Positions 17,575 to 26,340 of a stretch of 64,000 bases of DNA are shown here, in pieces. The stretch's first letter is position 1. Each line of letters starts with the position of its first letter. The notes below the pieces were generated by a model, which did no database searches, was not told the origin of the DNA, and saw only the letters and a list, made by a program, of their open reading frames with translations. This stretch comes from Agrococcus sp. ARC_14 (GTDB taxonomy: Bacteria > Actinomycetota > Actinomycetes > Actinomycetales > Microbacteriaceae). The stretch lies in NCBI RefSeq assembly GCF_022436485.1, contig NZ_JAKUDO010000001.1:2046001-2110000 (forward strand), written 5' to 3'. The translations under genes were made by a program, and so were the position numbers.

Positions 17575-18519
17575 TCATGTCGCGCGCTGCTCGGGGTTGC
17601 TGAGCCAGATGACGGCAGCGGCGATCGCGACGATCACCATCGTCGCCCGCGCGGTGGTGACAGCGAGCACGATCGACGCCCACCAGTCGTCCTCGGCGGA
17701 GAGCCTGCCGCGGGCCACCGGCTGCTTCGCAGAGATGGCGACGGCGATCGCGATGAGGTCGAGCCCCGCGAGCATCGCGATGACGGCGTAGCGCCGACGC
17801 TGCTGCTCTCCCGTCCGCGACGCGCGACCCGACGCGTGCGGCTCGGCGACGTTCGCGACCGGCAGCAGCGCCCGCAGCCAGCCGTCGAGCCACCAGCCGA
17901 GCAGCACGAGACCGAGCAGGAGCACGAGCATCACGGCGCGGGCGATCGCCTCGTCGGCGCTCGTGAGCGCCTCCTCCCACGGGTTCTGCGCGATGCGGGT
18001 GCGCAGCACGGGCAGTGCCCTGGCGAAGAACGCCGCGCCAGCCGCCGCGTAGCCGAGCACCACGATCAGGATCGTGAGCGGATGCCGCATGCGCACGAGC
18101 ATCCAGGCCACCAGCAGCGCTGCCCCCGCGGCGAACTCGATGGCGTCGAGCGCGCCGTAGCTCGTCGCTCCCAGCAGCGTCGTCGACTGCATCAGCACGA
18201 CGGCCGCGCTGGTGACCGCGAACAGCACGATGCAGTACACGGCGGCGATGCGGTAGCCGCGGGAGGCGGGTGCGACGAGCGCGGCGAGCAGCAGCAGCAG
18301 CACGCCGATGCTGCGCAGCGTCACCGAAGGCGAGAGCGCGGGCGGCGGATGGAGCAGCAGGGTCAGGCCGAGGCACGCGAGGAGCCCGCCGACGGCCAGC
18401 GAGACGAGCAGCAGCGAGCGCGAGGCGCGGTCGGCCCAGCGCAGCGGCCAGGTGTGCCAGACCTCCTCGCTCGACCAGCTCGACTGGCGCTGCGCCCGCG
18501 GCTGCTCGACGGCCGTCAC
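17575..18519 (-). CDS. Multispanning membrane protein of unknown function, downstream of trpD
   Basis: 314 residues from GTG 18519, seven bases after the trpD stop, so probably co-transcribed. There are about eight hydrophobic segments (for example SLLLVSLAVGGLLACLGLTL, then LLLLLAALV, VYCIVLFAVTSAAVVL and a last one near the C-terminus IVAIAAAVIWL) with one long soluble loop around residues 175-200 and a polar stretch before the seventh helix. I do not recognise the family. Position next to trpD is the only hint and does not imply a role in tryptophan synthesis. Confidence 0.6.
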   Translation of the reverse strand: MTAVEQPRAQRQSSWSSEEVWHTWPLRWADRASRSLLLVSLAVGGLLACLGLTLLLHPPPALSPSVTLRSIGVLLLLLAALVAPASRGYRIAAVYCIVLFAVTSAAVVLMQSTTLLGATSYGALDAIEFAAGAALLVAWMLVRMRHPLTILIVVLGYAAAGAAFFARALPVLRTRIAQNPWEEALTSADEAIARAVMLVLLLGLVLLGWWLDGWLRALLPVANVAEPHASGRASRTGEQQRRRYAVIAMLAGLDLIAIAVAISAKQPVARGRLSAEDDWWASIVLAVTTARATMVIVAIAAAVIWLSNPEQRAT

Positions 18520-18526
18520 GAGGTGA

Positions 18527-19579
18527 TCAGCTCGCGGCTCGGCGCCACGCCTCGAGCGTGCGCGCGGCAGCACCCGAGTCGATCGCCTGGGTCGCGACCG
18601 CGAGCTCCTCGGCGATGCGCTCCTTCATCGGGCGATCCTTCTGGCGCGGATCGCTGTCGAGCCGCCAGGCGACCAGCGCCGCTGCTGCGTTGAGCAGCAC
18701 GATGTCGCGCACCGCCCCGAGCTCGCCGTCGAGCGTGCGTCGCAGCACCTCGGCGTTGTGCTCCGGCGAGCCGCCGCGCAGGTCGTCGAGCGACGCGCGC
18801 GGGATGCCGAACTCACGCGGATCGATGTCGTGCTCGACGACGTCGCCGCGCGCCACCTCCCACAGCTCCGAGTGGCCGGTGGTGGTGACCTCGTCGAGGC
18901 CGTCCTCGCCGCGCACCACGAGCGCAGTCGCGCCACGGGTCGCGAACACGCCGACGAACTGCTCGATGATGTGCTTGTCGGCGACGCCCACGAGCGAGAC
19001 CTCCGGCCGCGCCGGGTTCACCAGCGGGCCGAGGTAGTTGAACACGGTCGGCACGCCCAGCTGCGCGCGCACGGGGCCCGCGTGCCGGAAGCCGGGGTGG
19101 AAGCGCGTCGCCCACGCGAACGAGATGCCGGCCTCGTCGAGGATCTGGCGCACGCGAGCGGGGTCGTCATCGGCCGGCACGAGGCCGAGCGCATCCAGCA
19201 CGTCGGATGCGCCGGAGGACGAGGAGACGGCGCGGTTGCCGTGCTTGAGCACCGGCACGCCGCTCGCCGCGACGACGATGCTCGCCGTCGTCGAGATGTT
19301 CACCGTGTGCTGGCGGTCGCCGCCCGTGCCGACGATGTCGACCACTCGCGTCTCGCCCGGCAGCGGCACCGCGGCCTCGAGGATCGCGTCGCGGAATCCG
19401 ACCAGCTCTTCGGCGACGACGCCCTTCGAGCGCAGGGCGATGAGGAACCCGGCGATCTGCGCTTCAGAGGCGTGTCCGGCGACGACTTCTGCCATCGCCC
19501 ACTCGGCCTGACGGATCGCGAGATCCTCGCCTTCCAGCAGCGTCTCGAGCACGACTGGCCAGGTCAAGAGGCGATCCAT
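18527..19579 (-). CDS. trpD: TrpD: anthranilate phosphoribosyltransferase
   Basis: 350 residues. The glycosyltransferase family 3 fold is clear: N-terminal helical domain (GFLIALRSKGVVAEEL), VDIVGTGGD (PRPP pyrophosphate site), the NISTTAS loop, KHGNRAVSSSSGASDVLDALG (anthranilate and metal region), and FNYLGPLVNPARP. It transfers phosphoribosyl from PRPP to anthranilate in tryptophan synthesis. In actinobacteria it is commonly split from the rest of trp and sits beside ctaE, as here (divergent, 77 bases). A membrane protein follows in the same direction. Confidence 0.94.
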   Translation of the reverse strand: MDRLLTWPVVLETLLEGEDLAIRQAEWAMAEVVAGHASEAQIAGFLIALRSKGVVAEELVGFRDAILEAAVPLPGETRVVDIVGTGGDRQHTVNISTTASIVVAASGVPVLKHGNRAVSSSSGASDVLDALGLVPADDDPARVRQILDEAGISFAWATRFHPGFRHAGPVRAQLGVPTVFNYLGPLVNPARPEVSLVGVADKHIIEQFVGVFATRGATALVVRGEDGLDEVTTTGHSELWEVARGDVVEHDIDPREFGIPRASLDDLRGGSPEHNAEVLRRTLDGELGAVRDIVLLNAAAALVAWRLDSDPRQKDRPMKERIAEELAVATQAIDSGAAARTLEAWRRAAS

Positions 19580-19656
19580 GGGCCCAGCCTATCTTTTTGC
19601 GGCACGCTGTCTGTCGGGTCGAGACCCATGCCAGATCTGTCACTAGGATGGATCTC

Positions 19657-20295
19657 GTGTCCACTACTGCGCTCCCCACGTCGCCGGCTTCGGCGCCGAT
19701 GATCAGGCGGCCGAACACTGTTGCGGTCGGCACGATCGTCTGGCTCGGCAGCGAGGTCATGTTCTTCGCCGGCCTGTTCGCGATCTACTTCACGCTTCGA
19801 TCGATGTCCGGTGACCTCTTCGCCACCGAGGCCGAGAAGCTGAACGTGCTCTTCGCCACGATCAACACGATGATCCTGCTGGCCTCGAGCTTCACCTGCC
19901 AGGCGGGCGCCAACGCGGCGGAGCACCACCAGGCGCGCAGGACGGGCGGGCGCTTCCAGTTCGCCAAGTGGGGCATGATCGAGTGGTTCTACCTGACCTA
20001 CGCGATGGGCTCGATCTTCGTGATCCTGCAGGTCTTCGAGTACCTCGAGCTGATCCACCACGGAGTGACGCTGTCGTCGAACTCCTACGGCTCGGCCTTC
20101 TACCTCACGACCGGCTTCCACGGCCTGCACGTCACGGGCGGCCTGTTCGCGTTCCTGTTCGTCATCGGACGCGCATACGCGGTGAAGCGCTTCGCTCGCA
20201 AGGAAGCGACGAGCGCGCACGTGATCTCGTACTACTGGCACTTCGTCGACGTGGTCTGGATCGGCCTGTACCTCGTCATCTACTGGCTCAAGTAA
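19657..20295 (+). CDS. ctaE: CtaE: cytochrome c oxidase subunit III
   Basis: 212 residues from GTG 19657 (AGGATGG upstream); ATG 19648 in frame is an alternative. Five to six membrane helices of a short subunit III, with VGTIVWLGSEVMFFAGLFAIYFTLR, FYLTTGFHGLHVTGG and ISYYWHFVDVVWIGLY. It belongs to the aa3 oxidase of the actinobacterial bcc-aa3 supercomplex. First of ctaE-qcrC-qcrA-qcrB; the qcrC start follows within 20 bases. The catalytic subunits ctaC/ctaD are not in the window. Confidence 0.93.
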   Translation: MSTTALPTSPASAPMIRRPNTVAVGTIVWLGSEVMFFAGLFAIYFTLRSMSGDLFATEAEKLNVLFATINTMILLASSFTCQAGANAAEHHQARRTGGRFQFAKWGMIEWFYLTYAMGSIFVILQVFEYLELIHHGVTLSSNSYGSAFYLTTGFHGLHVTGGLFAFLFVIGRAYAVKRFARKEATSAHVISYYWHFVDVVWIGLYLVIYWLK

Positions 20296-20313
20296 CGGTT
20301 GGGGCTGAACACG

Positions 20314-21123
20314 TTGGCATCACGCAAGAAGACTGGTCGCAGGCATCCGCTGGCGAGCGCTGCCATGCTCCTCATCGGGCTGGTCGCCGCTGGCGGCGCA
20401 TCCGCGGCCGTCAGCACGGTCGCGAACGCCGAGCCCGCTGGCTCGTCCGCGCACTCGCAGGCACTGACCGCCGAGGACGGCGCTGAGCTGTTCCGGGCGA
20501 ACTGCGCGACCTGTCACGGCCTGAACGCCGAGGGCACCGAGCACGGCACGAGCCTCATCGGCGTCGGCGCGGCATCGGTCAACTTCCAGGTCATGACCGG
20601 CCGCATGCCCATGGCCTTCCAGGGCCCGCAGGCGCTGCAGCGCGCTCCGCAGTTCACGCAGGAGCAGTCGGATGCGATGGGCGACTGGATCGGCTCGCTC
20701 GCTCCCGGCCCGGAGCGCCCCTCCGAGGAGCAGCTCGACACGTCCGCGGTCTCCGACGAGGAGCTCGCTGAGGGCGGTGAGCTGTTCCGCATCAACTGCG
20801 CGATGTGCCACAACCTCGCCGGCGCGGGCGGCGCCCTCACAGAGGGCAAGTTCGCCCCGAACCTGCACGACATCGACGCCGCGCACATCTACGAGGCGAT
20901 GCTGACCGGCCCGCAGAACATGCCGGTGTTCAACGACAACAACATCTCCCCGGATCAGAAGCGCCAGATCATCGCGTACCTGCACTACCTGGACGAGAAC
21001 CCCTCGGTCGGCGGCTTCGATCTCGGCAGCCTCGGCCCGGTCTCGGAGGGTCTGTTCATCTGGATCTTCGGTCTCGGCGGCATCGTCGCGATCACGGTCT
21101 GGCTCACGTCGAAGCCGAACTGA
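20314..21123 (+). CDS. qcrC: QcrC: diheme cytochrome c subunit of the bc1-type complex
   Basis: 269 residues if begun at TTG 20314 (LASRKKTGRRHPLA, matching the usual family start); TTG 20299 would add five residues. One N-terminal anchor at about 13-35, two heme c sites CATCH (64-68) and CAMCH (162-166), and a C-terminal membrane helix GLFIWIFGLGGIVAITVWLT. The two hemes pass electrons directly to the oxidase, replacing a soluble cytochrome c, as known for Corynebacterium and Mycobacterium. Confidence 0.93.
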   Translation: MASRKKTGRRHPLASAAMLLIGLVAAGGASAAVSTVANAEPAGSSAHSQALTAEDGAELFRANCATCHGLNAEGTEHGTSLIGVGAASVNFQVMTGRMPMAFQGPQALQRAPQFTQEQSDAMGDWIGSLAPGPERPSEEQLDTSAVSDEELAEGGELFRINCAMCHNLAGAGGALTEGKFAPNLHDIDAAHIYEAMLTGPQNMPVFNDNNISPDQKRQIIAYLHYLDENPSVGGFDLGSLGPVSEGLFIWIFGLGGIVAITVWLTSKPN

Positions 21124-21153
21124 TCCATGGCGCAGGACACAGAGAGGAACAGC

Positions 21154-22269
21154 ATGTCGGCTGAGGACCAGTCGGCTCCTGGACAGCACGAGGTGGTCGC
21201 CTACGACCGCGGTGCAGCCATCGAGCAGTCGGACGCGTTCGAGAACCCGGGCCTTCCCCCGCATCGACCGCGCCAGACGGATCTGCACCCGCACAAGGAG
21301 CGCCGAGCAGAGCGCCAGGTCGTCGGGTGGTTCCTCGCATCGATCATCGGCTCCGTGCTCGCGATCGTCGCCTACATCGCCGTGCCGATCGAGCTCGGCA
21401 ACATGGCGAGCGTGCGGCTGAACAACCTGTTCCTCGGCCTCGCCATCGCACTGGGGCTGCTCGGCATCGGCTTCGGCGGCATGCACTGGGCTCGTCAGCT
21501 CATGAGCAGCCACGAGGTCGTGGAGGAGCGCCACCCCTCGCGCGGCTCCGAGCAGACGCGCGCCCGCGCCGTCGAGATCTTCCAGCTCGGCGACGAGGAG
21601 TCTGGCTTCTCGCGCCGCTCGCTGATCCGCAACACGCTCATCGGGGCCGTCGCGCTGCTGCCGCTGCCCGCCGTCGTGCTGTTCCGCGACCTCGCCCCCG
21701 CGCAGGACGCTGCAGAGGCGATCGCGCACACGATGTGGCGCCCGGGCTCGCGCCTGGCGCTCGATCCCTCTGGCTCCCCCATCAGGGCAGCGGACGTCAC
21801 GATCGGCTCCGCCTTCCACGTCATCCCCGAGGAGCTCGCCTCCATCGGCCACAACGAGGGCTATCTCGACCAGAAGGCGCTCGCCGCCGTGCTGCTCGTC
21901 CGCGTGCCGACCGACCGGCTGAAGATCGCTCCCGGCCGCGAGGACTGGTCGTACGACGGCATCGTCGCGTACTCCAAGATCTGCACCCACGTCGGCTGCC
22001 CCGTCGCGCTCTACGAGCAGCAGACGCACCACCTGCTGTGCCCCTGCCACCAGTCGACGTTCGACGTCACCGAGCACGCGAAGGTCGTCTTCGGCCCCGC
22101 GAAGCGCCCGCTGCCGCAGCTGCCGATCACCGTCGACGACGAGGGCTACCTCGTCGCACGGCGCGACTTCACCGAGCCCATCGGCGCCTCGTTCTTCGAG
22201 CGCCTGCACCACGTCGACGAAGAGGCGCACATCCCGCTCTCGGCCGCTGAGACGGAGACCCGCGCATGA
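21154..22269 (+). CDS. qcrA: QcrA: Rieske iron-sulfur subunit
   Basis: 371 residues from ATG 21154, chosen for the strong GAGAGGAA seven bases upstream; ATG 21127 would add nine residues. An acidic N-terminal extension precedes three membrane helices (the actinobacterial form), then a Rieske domain with 2Fe-2S ligands in CTHVGC and CPCHQSTFD. FGPAKRPLPQLPI ends the cluster-binding fold. It moves electrons from menaquinol to QcrC. It overlaps qcrB by four bases. Confidence 0.94.
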   Translation: MSAEDQSAPGQHEVVAYDRGAAIEQSDAFENPGLPPHRPRQTDLHPHKERRAERQVVGWFLASIIGSVLAIVAYIAVPIELGNMASVRLNNLFLGLAIALGLLGIGFGGMHWARQLMSSHEVVEERHPSRGSEQTRARAVEIFQLGDEESGFSRRSLIRNTLIGAVALLPLPAVVLFRDLAPAQDAAEAIAHTMWRPGSRLALDPSGSPIRAADVTIGSAFHVIPEELASIGHNEGYLDQKALAAVLLVRVPTDRLKIAPGREDWSYDGIVAYSKICTHVGCPVALYEQQTHHLLCPCHQSTFDVTEHAKVVFGPAKRPLPQLPITVDDEGYLVARRDFTEPIGASFFERLHHVDEEAHIPLSAAETETRA

Positions 22270-23855
22270 CCGCCACCGCCACGCGTCCCTCCCTCACGTC
22301 GAAGGCGTCGAACTACATCGACGAGCGCACCAGCATCTCGAGCATGGTGTCGGCACTCGGCCGCAAGGTCTTCCCCGACCACTGGTCGTTCATGCTCGGC
22401 GAGATCATCCTCTACTCGTTCGTCGCGATCCTGCTCTCCGGCACGTTCCTGACGTTCTTCTTCGAGCCGTCGATGACCGAGGTCCACTACGAGGGCTCCT
22501 ACGTGCCGCTCAAGGGCGTCGCGATGTCGGCCGCGTACGCCTCGACGCTCGACATCTCCTTCGACATCCGCGGCGGCCTGCTCATGCGGCAGCTGCACCA
22601 CTGGTCGGCGCTGCTGTTCGTCGCCGCCATCGGCCTGCACATGCTGCGCGTGTTCTTCACGGGCGCCTTCCGCAAGCCTCGCGAGATCAACTGGGTCGTC
22701 GGCTTCATCCTCTTCATCCTCGCGATGGCTGAGGGCTTCACCGGCTACTCGCTGCCCGACGACCTGCTCTCGGGCAACGGCCTGGCGATCATCAACGGCA
22801 TGGTCAAGGGCATCCCCGTCGTCGGCACCTGGATCTCGTACCTGCTGTTCGGCGGCATCTTCCCCGGCTCCGACATCGTGCCGCGCCTGTTCGTGCTGCA
22901 CATCATGCTGCTGCCTGCGCTCGTGATCGCGTTCATCGGCATTCACATGGTGCTGCTGATCGTCAACAAGCACACCGACTTCGCCGGCCCCGGCAAGACC
23001 AACGATGTCGTCGTCGGCGCGCCGATCATGCCGCTGTTCGCTGCGAAGGCAGGCTCGTTCTTCTTCATCGTCTTCGGCGTGCTGGTGGCGATCGCATCGA
23101 CCTTCACCATCCTGCCGGTCTGGGAGTACGGGCCGTACGATCCGTCGCCCGTCTCGGCGGGCACCCAGCCAGACTGGTACATCGGCTTCGCCGACGGCGC
23201 GCTGCGATTGGCGCCAGGACTCGAATCCGAGCTGTTCGGCTTGACCTTCTCGTGGAACATCCTGATACCGCTGGTCGTGCTCGGCGGGTTCATCGTGCTG
23301 GTGATGTTCTATCCGTTCATCGAGGCGTGGATCACGGGCGACAAGCGCGAGCACCACATCGCCGAGCGTCCCCGCAACAACCCGACGCGCACCGCGATCG
23401 GCGCTGCAGGCGTCTGGTTCTACGCGATCCTCTGGGCCGCGGCCTCGTCGGACCTGATCGCGACGCACTTCCACCTGAACGTCTTCCAGGTCACCTGGGC
23501 GCTGCAGGCGGCGCTCATCCTGGGCACGGTGCTGGTGTACTGGCTCACGAAGCGCATCGCGCTCGGCCTGCAGAAGAAGGATCGCGAGATCCTGCTGCAC
23601 GGCTACGAGTCGGGCAACATCCGCAGGCTCCCCGGTGGCGAGTACATCGAGGTGCACGAGCAGCTCGACGAGTACCAGTCCTGGAAGCTCAAGTCCTTCG
23701 AGAGCTACGAGCCCGTGATGGTGCGGCCCAACGCCGACGGCAAGATCACGCCGTTCACGCACGCGCGCGCCGCCCTCACCCGCTGGTTCTTCGAGGACCG
23801 CATCGCGCCGGTCACGCGCGGCGAGATCGAGGCGTCTCGCCACGACCACCACTGA
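22266..23855 (+). CDS. qcrB: QcrB: cytochrome b subunit of the bc1-type complex
   Basis: 529 residues, starting in an ATGA overlap with qcrA. The cytochrome b body has heme histidines in RQLHHWSALLFVAAIGLHMLR and FVLHIMLLPALVIAFIGIHM, the quinol-site segment DLLSGNGLAI, and the PDWYIGFADGALR loop. It has a C-terminal extension after the eighth helix, ending at about residue 529, usual in actinobacteria. Part of the menaquinol:cytochrome c reductase joined to the aa3 oxidase. Confidence 0.95.
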   Translation: MTATATRPSLTSKASNYIDERTSISSMVSALGRKVFPDHWSFMLGEIILYSFVAILLSGTFLTFFFEPSMTEVHYEGSYVPLKGVAMSAAYASTLDISFDIRGGLLMRQLHHWSALLFVAAIGLHMLRVFFTGAFRKPREINWVVGFILFILAMAEGFTGYSLPDDLLSGNGLAIINGMVKGIPVVGTWISYLLFGGIFPGSDIVPRLFVLHIMLLPALVIAFIGIHMVLLIVNKHTDFAGPGKTNDVVVGAPIMPLFAAKAGSFFFIVFGVLVAIASTFTILPVWEYGPYDPSPVSAGTQPDWYIGFADGALRLAPGLESELFGLTFSWNILIPLVVLGGFIVLVMFYPFIEAWITGDKREHHIAERPRNNPTRTAIGAAGVWFYAILWAAASSDLIATHFHLNVFQVTWALQAALILGTVLVYWLTKRIALGLQKKDREILLHGYESGNIRRLPGGEYIEVHEQLDEYQSWKLKSFESYEPVMVRPNADGKITPFTHARAALTRWFFEDRIAPVTRGEIEASRHDHH

Positions 23856-23861
23856 GTCGGA

Positions 23862-23896
23862 GACGAAGGGGCCCGGTTCACCCGGGCCCCTTCGTC
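23862..23896 (+). terminator. Strong hairpin terminator after qcrB
   Basis: A perfect 15-bp stem, GACGAAGGGGCCCGG with its complement, around a 5-base loop begins seven bases after the qcrB stop and is followed by GTTCGATTC. It closes the respiratory operon. Confidence 0.8.
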
Positions 23897-23959
23897 GTTC
23901 GATTCTGAAGGAATAGCCGCACCCCGGATGCGTTGACCCGGGTGGAGAGGACACCACCC

Positions 23960-25045
23960 ATGAGCATCGAGTTCGGCGCACACACCTTCGCAGCAGTCCC
24001 CGTCGTCGACGGCCGTCCGGTGAGCCACGCGCAGGTGCTGCGCGATGTCGTCGCCGAGGGCGTCGCGGCCGAGCGGGCCGGCATGGCGTTCTTCGGCATC
24101 GGCGAGCACCACCGGGCAGACTTCGCGGCCAGCGCGCCGGAGATCGTGCTGGGCGCGCTCGCGTCGGTGACCGAGCGCATCCGCCTCGGCACCGCCGTCA
24201 CGGTGCTCTCCTCGAATGACCCCGTGCGGGTGTTCGAGCAGTTCTCGACGCTCGACGGCGTCTCAGGCGGTCGCGCAGAGCTGATCGTGGGGCGTGGCTC
24301 GTTCGTCGAGTCGTTCCCGCTCTTCGGCTACCGGCTCGAGGACTACCAGGACCTCTTCGAGGAGCGCCTGGAGCTGCTCGCCGCCCTCGTGCGCGAGGAG
24401 CCGGTCACGTGGAGCGGCCGCCTGCGCACGTCGCTGTCGGAGCAGTCGGTCTTCCCGCGCTCGCACGCTGCGGAGCAGGGCGGGCGGATGCCGGTCTGGG
24501 TCGGCGTCGGCGGCTCACCGGAGTCGGTCATCCGCACGGCGAAGCACGGCTTCGACATGATGCTCGCGATCATCGGCGGCAGCCCCGCGCAGTTCGCGCC
24601 CTTCGCCGGGCTCTACCGGAAGGCGATGGAGCAGTTCGGGCACACCGCTGCCGATGGCACACCGCTCGGCCGCGTCGGCATGCACTCCCCCGGCCTCGTC
24701 GCCGAGTCGGATGCCGAGGCCAAGCGCATCCTCATGCCGCAGTGGATGGTCTTCCGCAACCGCATCGGGCGGGAGCGCGGCTGGGGCGATGCGACCGAGC
24801 GCGAGTTCGACGAACAGGTCAGCGAGCACGGCGCGATGTTCGCAGGCAGCCCCGAGACGGTGGCGCAGAAGATCGCCTGGGCGGCACAGACGCTCGGTGT
24901 CGAGCGCTTCGACCTGAAGTACGACTCGGGCACCAGCCACGCCGACAACCTGCGCTCGCTCGAGCTGTTCGGCACGGAGGTCATCCCGCGCGTGCGGCAG
25001 CTGCTCGGGGCGCCTGCATCGCCTGCATCGCCTGCAGAGATGTGA
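23960..25045 (+). CDS. LLM class flavin-dependent oxidoreductase
   Basis: 361 residues from ATG 23960 (GGAGAGG upstream). Luciferase-like TIM-barrel features: FFGIGEHHRADFAASAPEIV, ASVTERIRLGTAVTVLSSNDPVRVFEQF, LDGVSGGRAELIVGRGS, and MPVWVGVGGSPESVIRTA. The family uses reduced FMN or F420 to oxidise small molecules. The C-terminal tail is a short repeat (ASPASPAEM, DNA 25011-25037). It is monocistronic, standing between the qcrB terminator and a convergent kinase. Unrelated in context to the second luciferase-like gene at 51577. Confidence 0.85.
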   Translation: MSIEFGAHTFAAVPVVDGRPVSHAQVLRDVVAEGVAAERAGMAFFGIGEHHRADFAASAPEIVLGALASVTERIRLGTAVTVLSSNDPVRVFEQFSTLDGVSGGRAELIVGRGSFVESFPLFGYRLEDYQDLFEERLELLAALVREEPVTWSGRLRTSLSEQSVFPRSHAAEQGGRMPVWVGVGGSPESVIRTAKHGFDMMLAIIGGSPAQFAPFAGLYRKAMEQFGHTAADGTPLGRVGMHSPGLVAESDAEAKRILMPQWMVFRNRIGRERGWGDATEREFDEQVSEHGAMFAGSPETVAQKIAWAAQTLGVERFDLKYDSGTSHADNLRSLELFGTEVIPRVRQLLGAPASPASPAEM

Positions 25046-25046
25046 C

Positions 25047-25081
25047 CATCGGCCGGTATGCGCCCGCCTTGGCGGCCGATG
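25047..25081. terminator. Hairpin in the convergent gap
   Basis: CATCGGCCG (25047-25055) pairs with CGGCCGATG (25073-25081) around a 17-base loop, starting two bases after the LLM gene stop and facing the phosphotransferase stop. No U tract, so function as terminator is only likely. Confidence 0.4.
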
Positions 25082-25117
25082 ACCAATCTCTGCCGGAGAG
25101 CGGATGGGTCGGCGCGA

Positions 25118-26290
25118 CTAGGCGAGCACGGCCTCGGCGCGCTCCAGCAGCCGCTGCGCCGAGGATGCGCCGCGGTCGTCGCCGCGGCCGGCGTTGGCGA
25201 GCGCGTGACCGAGCAGGTGCGTCACCGCGATCGCCGTGACGCGGGCGTCGCCCTCCCAGCCGGCCTGCAGCTCGTCGGCGAACGCGGCGAGCGCGTGCGC
25301 CGACTCCGCCGACGGCGCGCGCTCGATGGCAGAGACCACCACGTGCCCGAACAGTGCACCGCGGTCGTCGGCCGGGTCGCCGAGGCCTGCCGTGTCGATG
25401 TCGAGGATGCCGGTGATCGCCGACGGGTCCTGCTCGTCGACGAAGATCTGGCCGAGGTGCAGGTCGCCGTGGATCGTGACGGGTCGCGGCACCGGCGTCG
25501 CCGCGTAGCGCTCCCGCACGGCGGCGGCCAGCTTGGCCGTCTGCCGCGCGAAGACCGGCGCCGTCTCCTCCATGCGATCCGCGTACCAGTCGACGCGGCG
25601 GGCCAGCGACTCCCTGGCGCCGATCGTCACGGGCACGCTCGCGATGTGGCGGGTGAGCTCGTCGAGCCCGCGGGCGAAGCGCGGCCGGTCGATCCGCTCG
25701 AAGACGTCGATCGCGGGAACGCCGGGCAGCTCACCGAGCAGCACCAGGCCCGCCTCCGAGAAGCCCAGCGAGCGCGGCACGGGGATGCCGGCGCCACGGA
25801 AGCGCTCGTGCAGGTCGTGGATCGTGGCGGCGAGCGAGGGGTGCACGACCTTCGCGAACCAGCTGTCGGTGGCGGTGTCGACGCGCAGCACCGCGCGCTT
25901 GCCGGGGCGGTACGCCTCCATGCGCAGGCTCGCGCCCTCCGCGGCGATGCCGAACTTCGCCAGCACGACGCCCGCGGCCTCGGGGTAGGAGACAGCGGGC
26001 AGCGATGGCAGTGACGGATCCTGCGGGTACACCCAGGCGGTCAGCCTGCGACCGGATGCGTCGGCGAGCTCGACCGTGTGCTCGTCGGTCGGAGCGGTCG
26101 GCGAGGTGTTGACGTAGATCGTCACCCGCTCGATGGTGTCCTGCGGCGTGCGGACCCCGCAGGAGAAGCCCACGATGAAGCCCTCGTTGACAGGCTCGAC
26201 ATCCTTCTGCGCGAAGTCGACGAGCTCGCGGCCGCTCTCGGCGAGGAGCCGCATGAGCACGGCGGCGGCGTTGTCGAGCATGGGCCCCAT
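25118..26290 (-). CDS. Aminoglycoside phosphotransferase (APH) family kinase
   Basis: 390 residues from ATG 26290 (ATG 26281 also possible). The kinase C-lobe is clear: Brenner motif VTIHGDLHLGQIFVDE and the metal loop ILDIDTAGLGDPADDRG; the N-lobe lysine region is about residues 135-160 (PGKRAVLRVDTATDSWFAKVV). The first 110 residues are an extra beta-rich part before the kinase. This layout is closer to small-molecule or sugar kinases of actinobacteria than to drug-resistance APH enzymes, so resistance is not inferred. Divergent from the FUSC gene (50 bases). Confidence 0.75.
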   Translation of the reverse strand: MGPMLDNAAAVLMRLLAESGRELVDFAQKDVEPVNEGFIVGFSCGVRTPQDTIERVTIYVNTSPTAPTDEHTVELADASGRRLTAWVYPQDPSLPSLPAVSYPEAAGVVLAKFGIAAEGASLRMEAYRPGKRAVLRVDTATDSWFAKVVHPSLAATIHDLHERFRGAGIPVPRSLGFSEAGLVLLGELPGVPAIDVFERIDRPRFARGLDELTRHIASVPVTIGARESLARRVDWYADRMEETAPVFARQTAKLAAAVRERYAATPVPRPVTIHGDLHLGQIFVDEQDPSAITGILDIDTAGLGDPADDRGALFGHVVVSAIERAPSAESAHALAAFADELQAGWEGDARVTAIAVTHLLGHALANAGRGDDRGASSAQRLLERAEAVLA

Positions 26291-26340
26291 CCAACACCCA
26301 GGCGCCCGAGTTCCTGCCACGGCACGCGTATCGTTGAGCC

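Noticed and set aside
25118..26290. Aminoglycoside resistance gene
   Set aside because: APH-type kinase motifs are present, but the extra N-terminal domain and context do not support a drug-resistance function.
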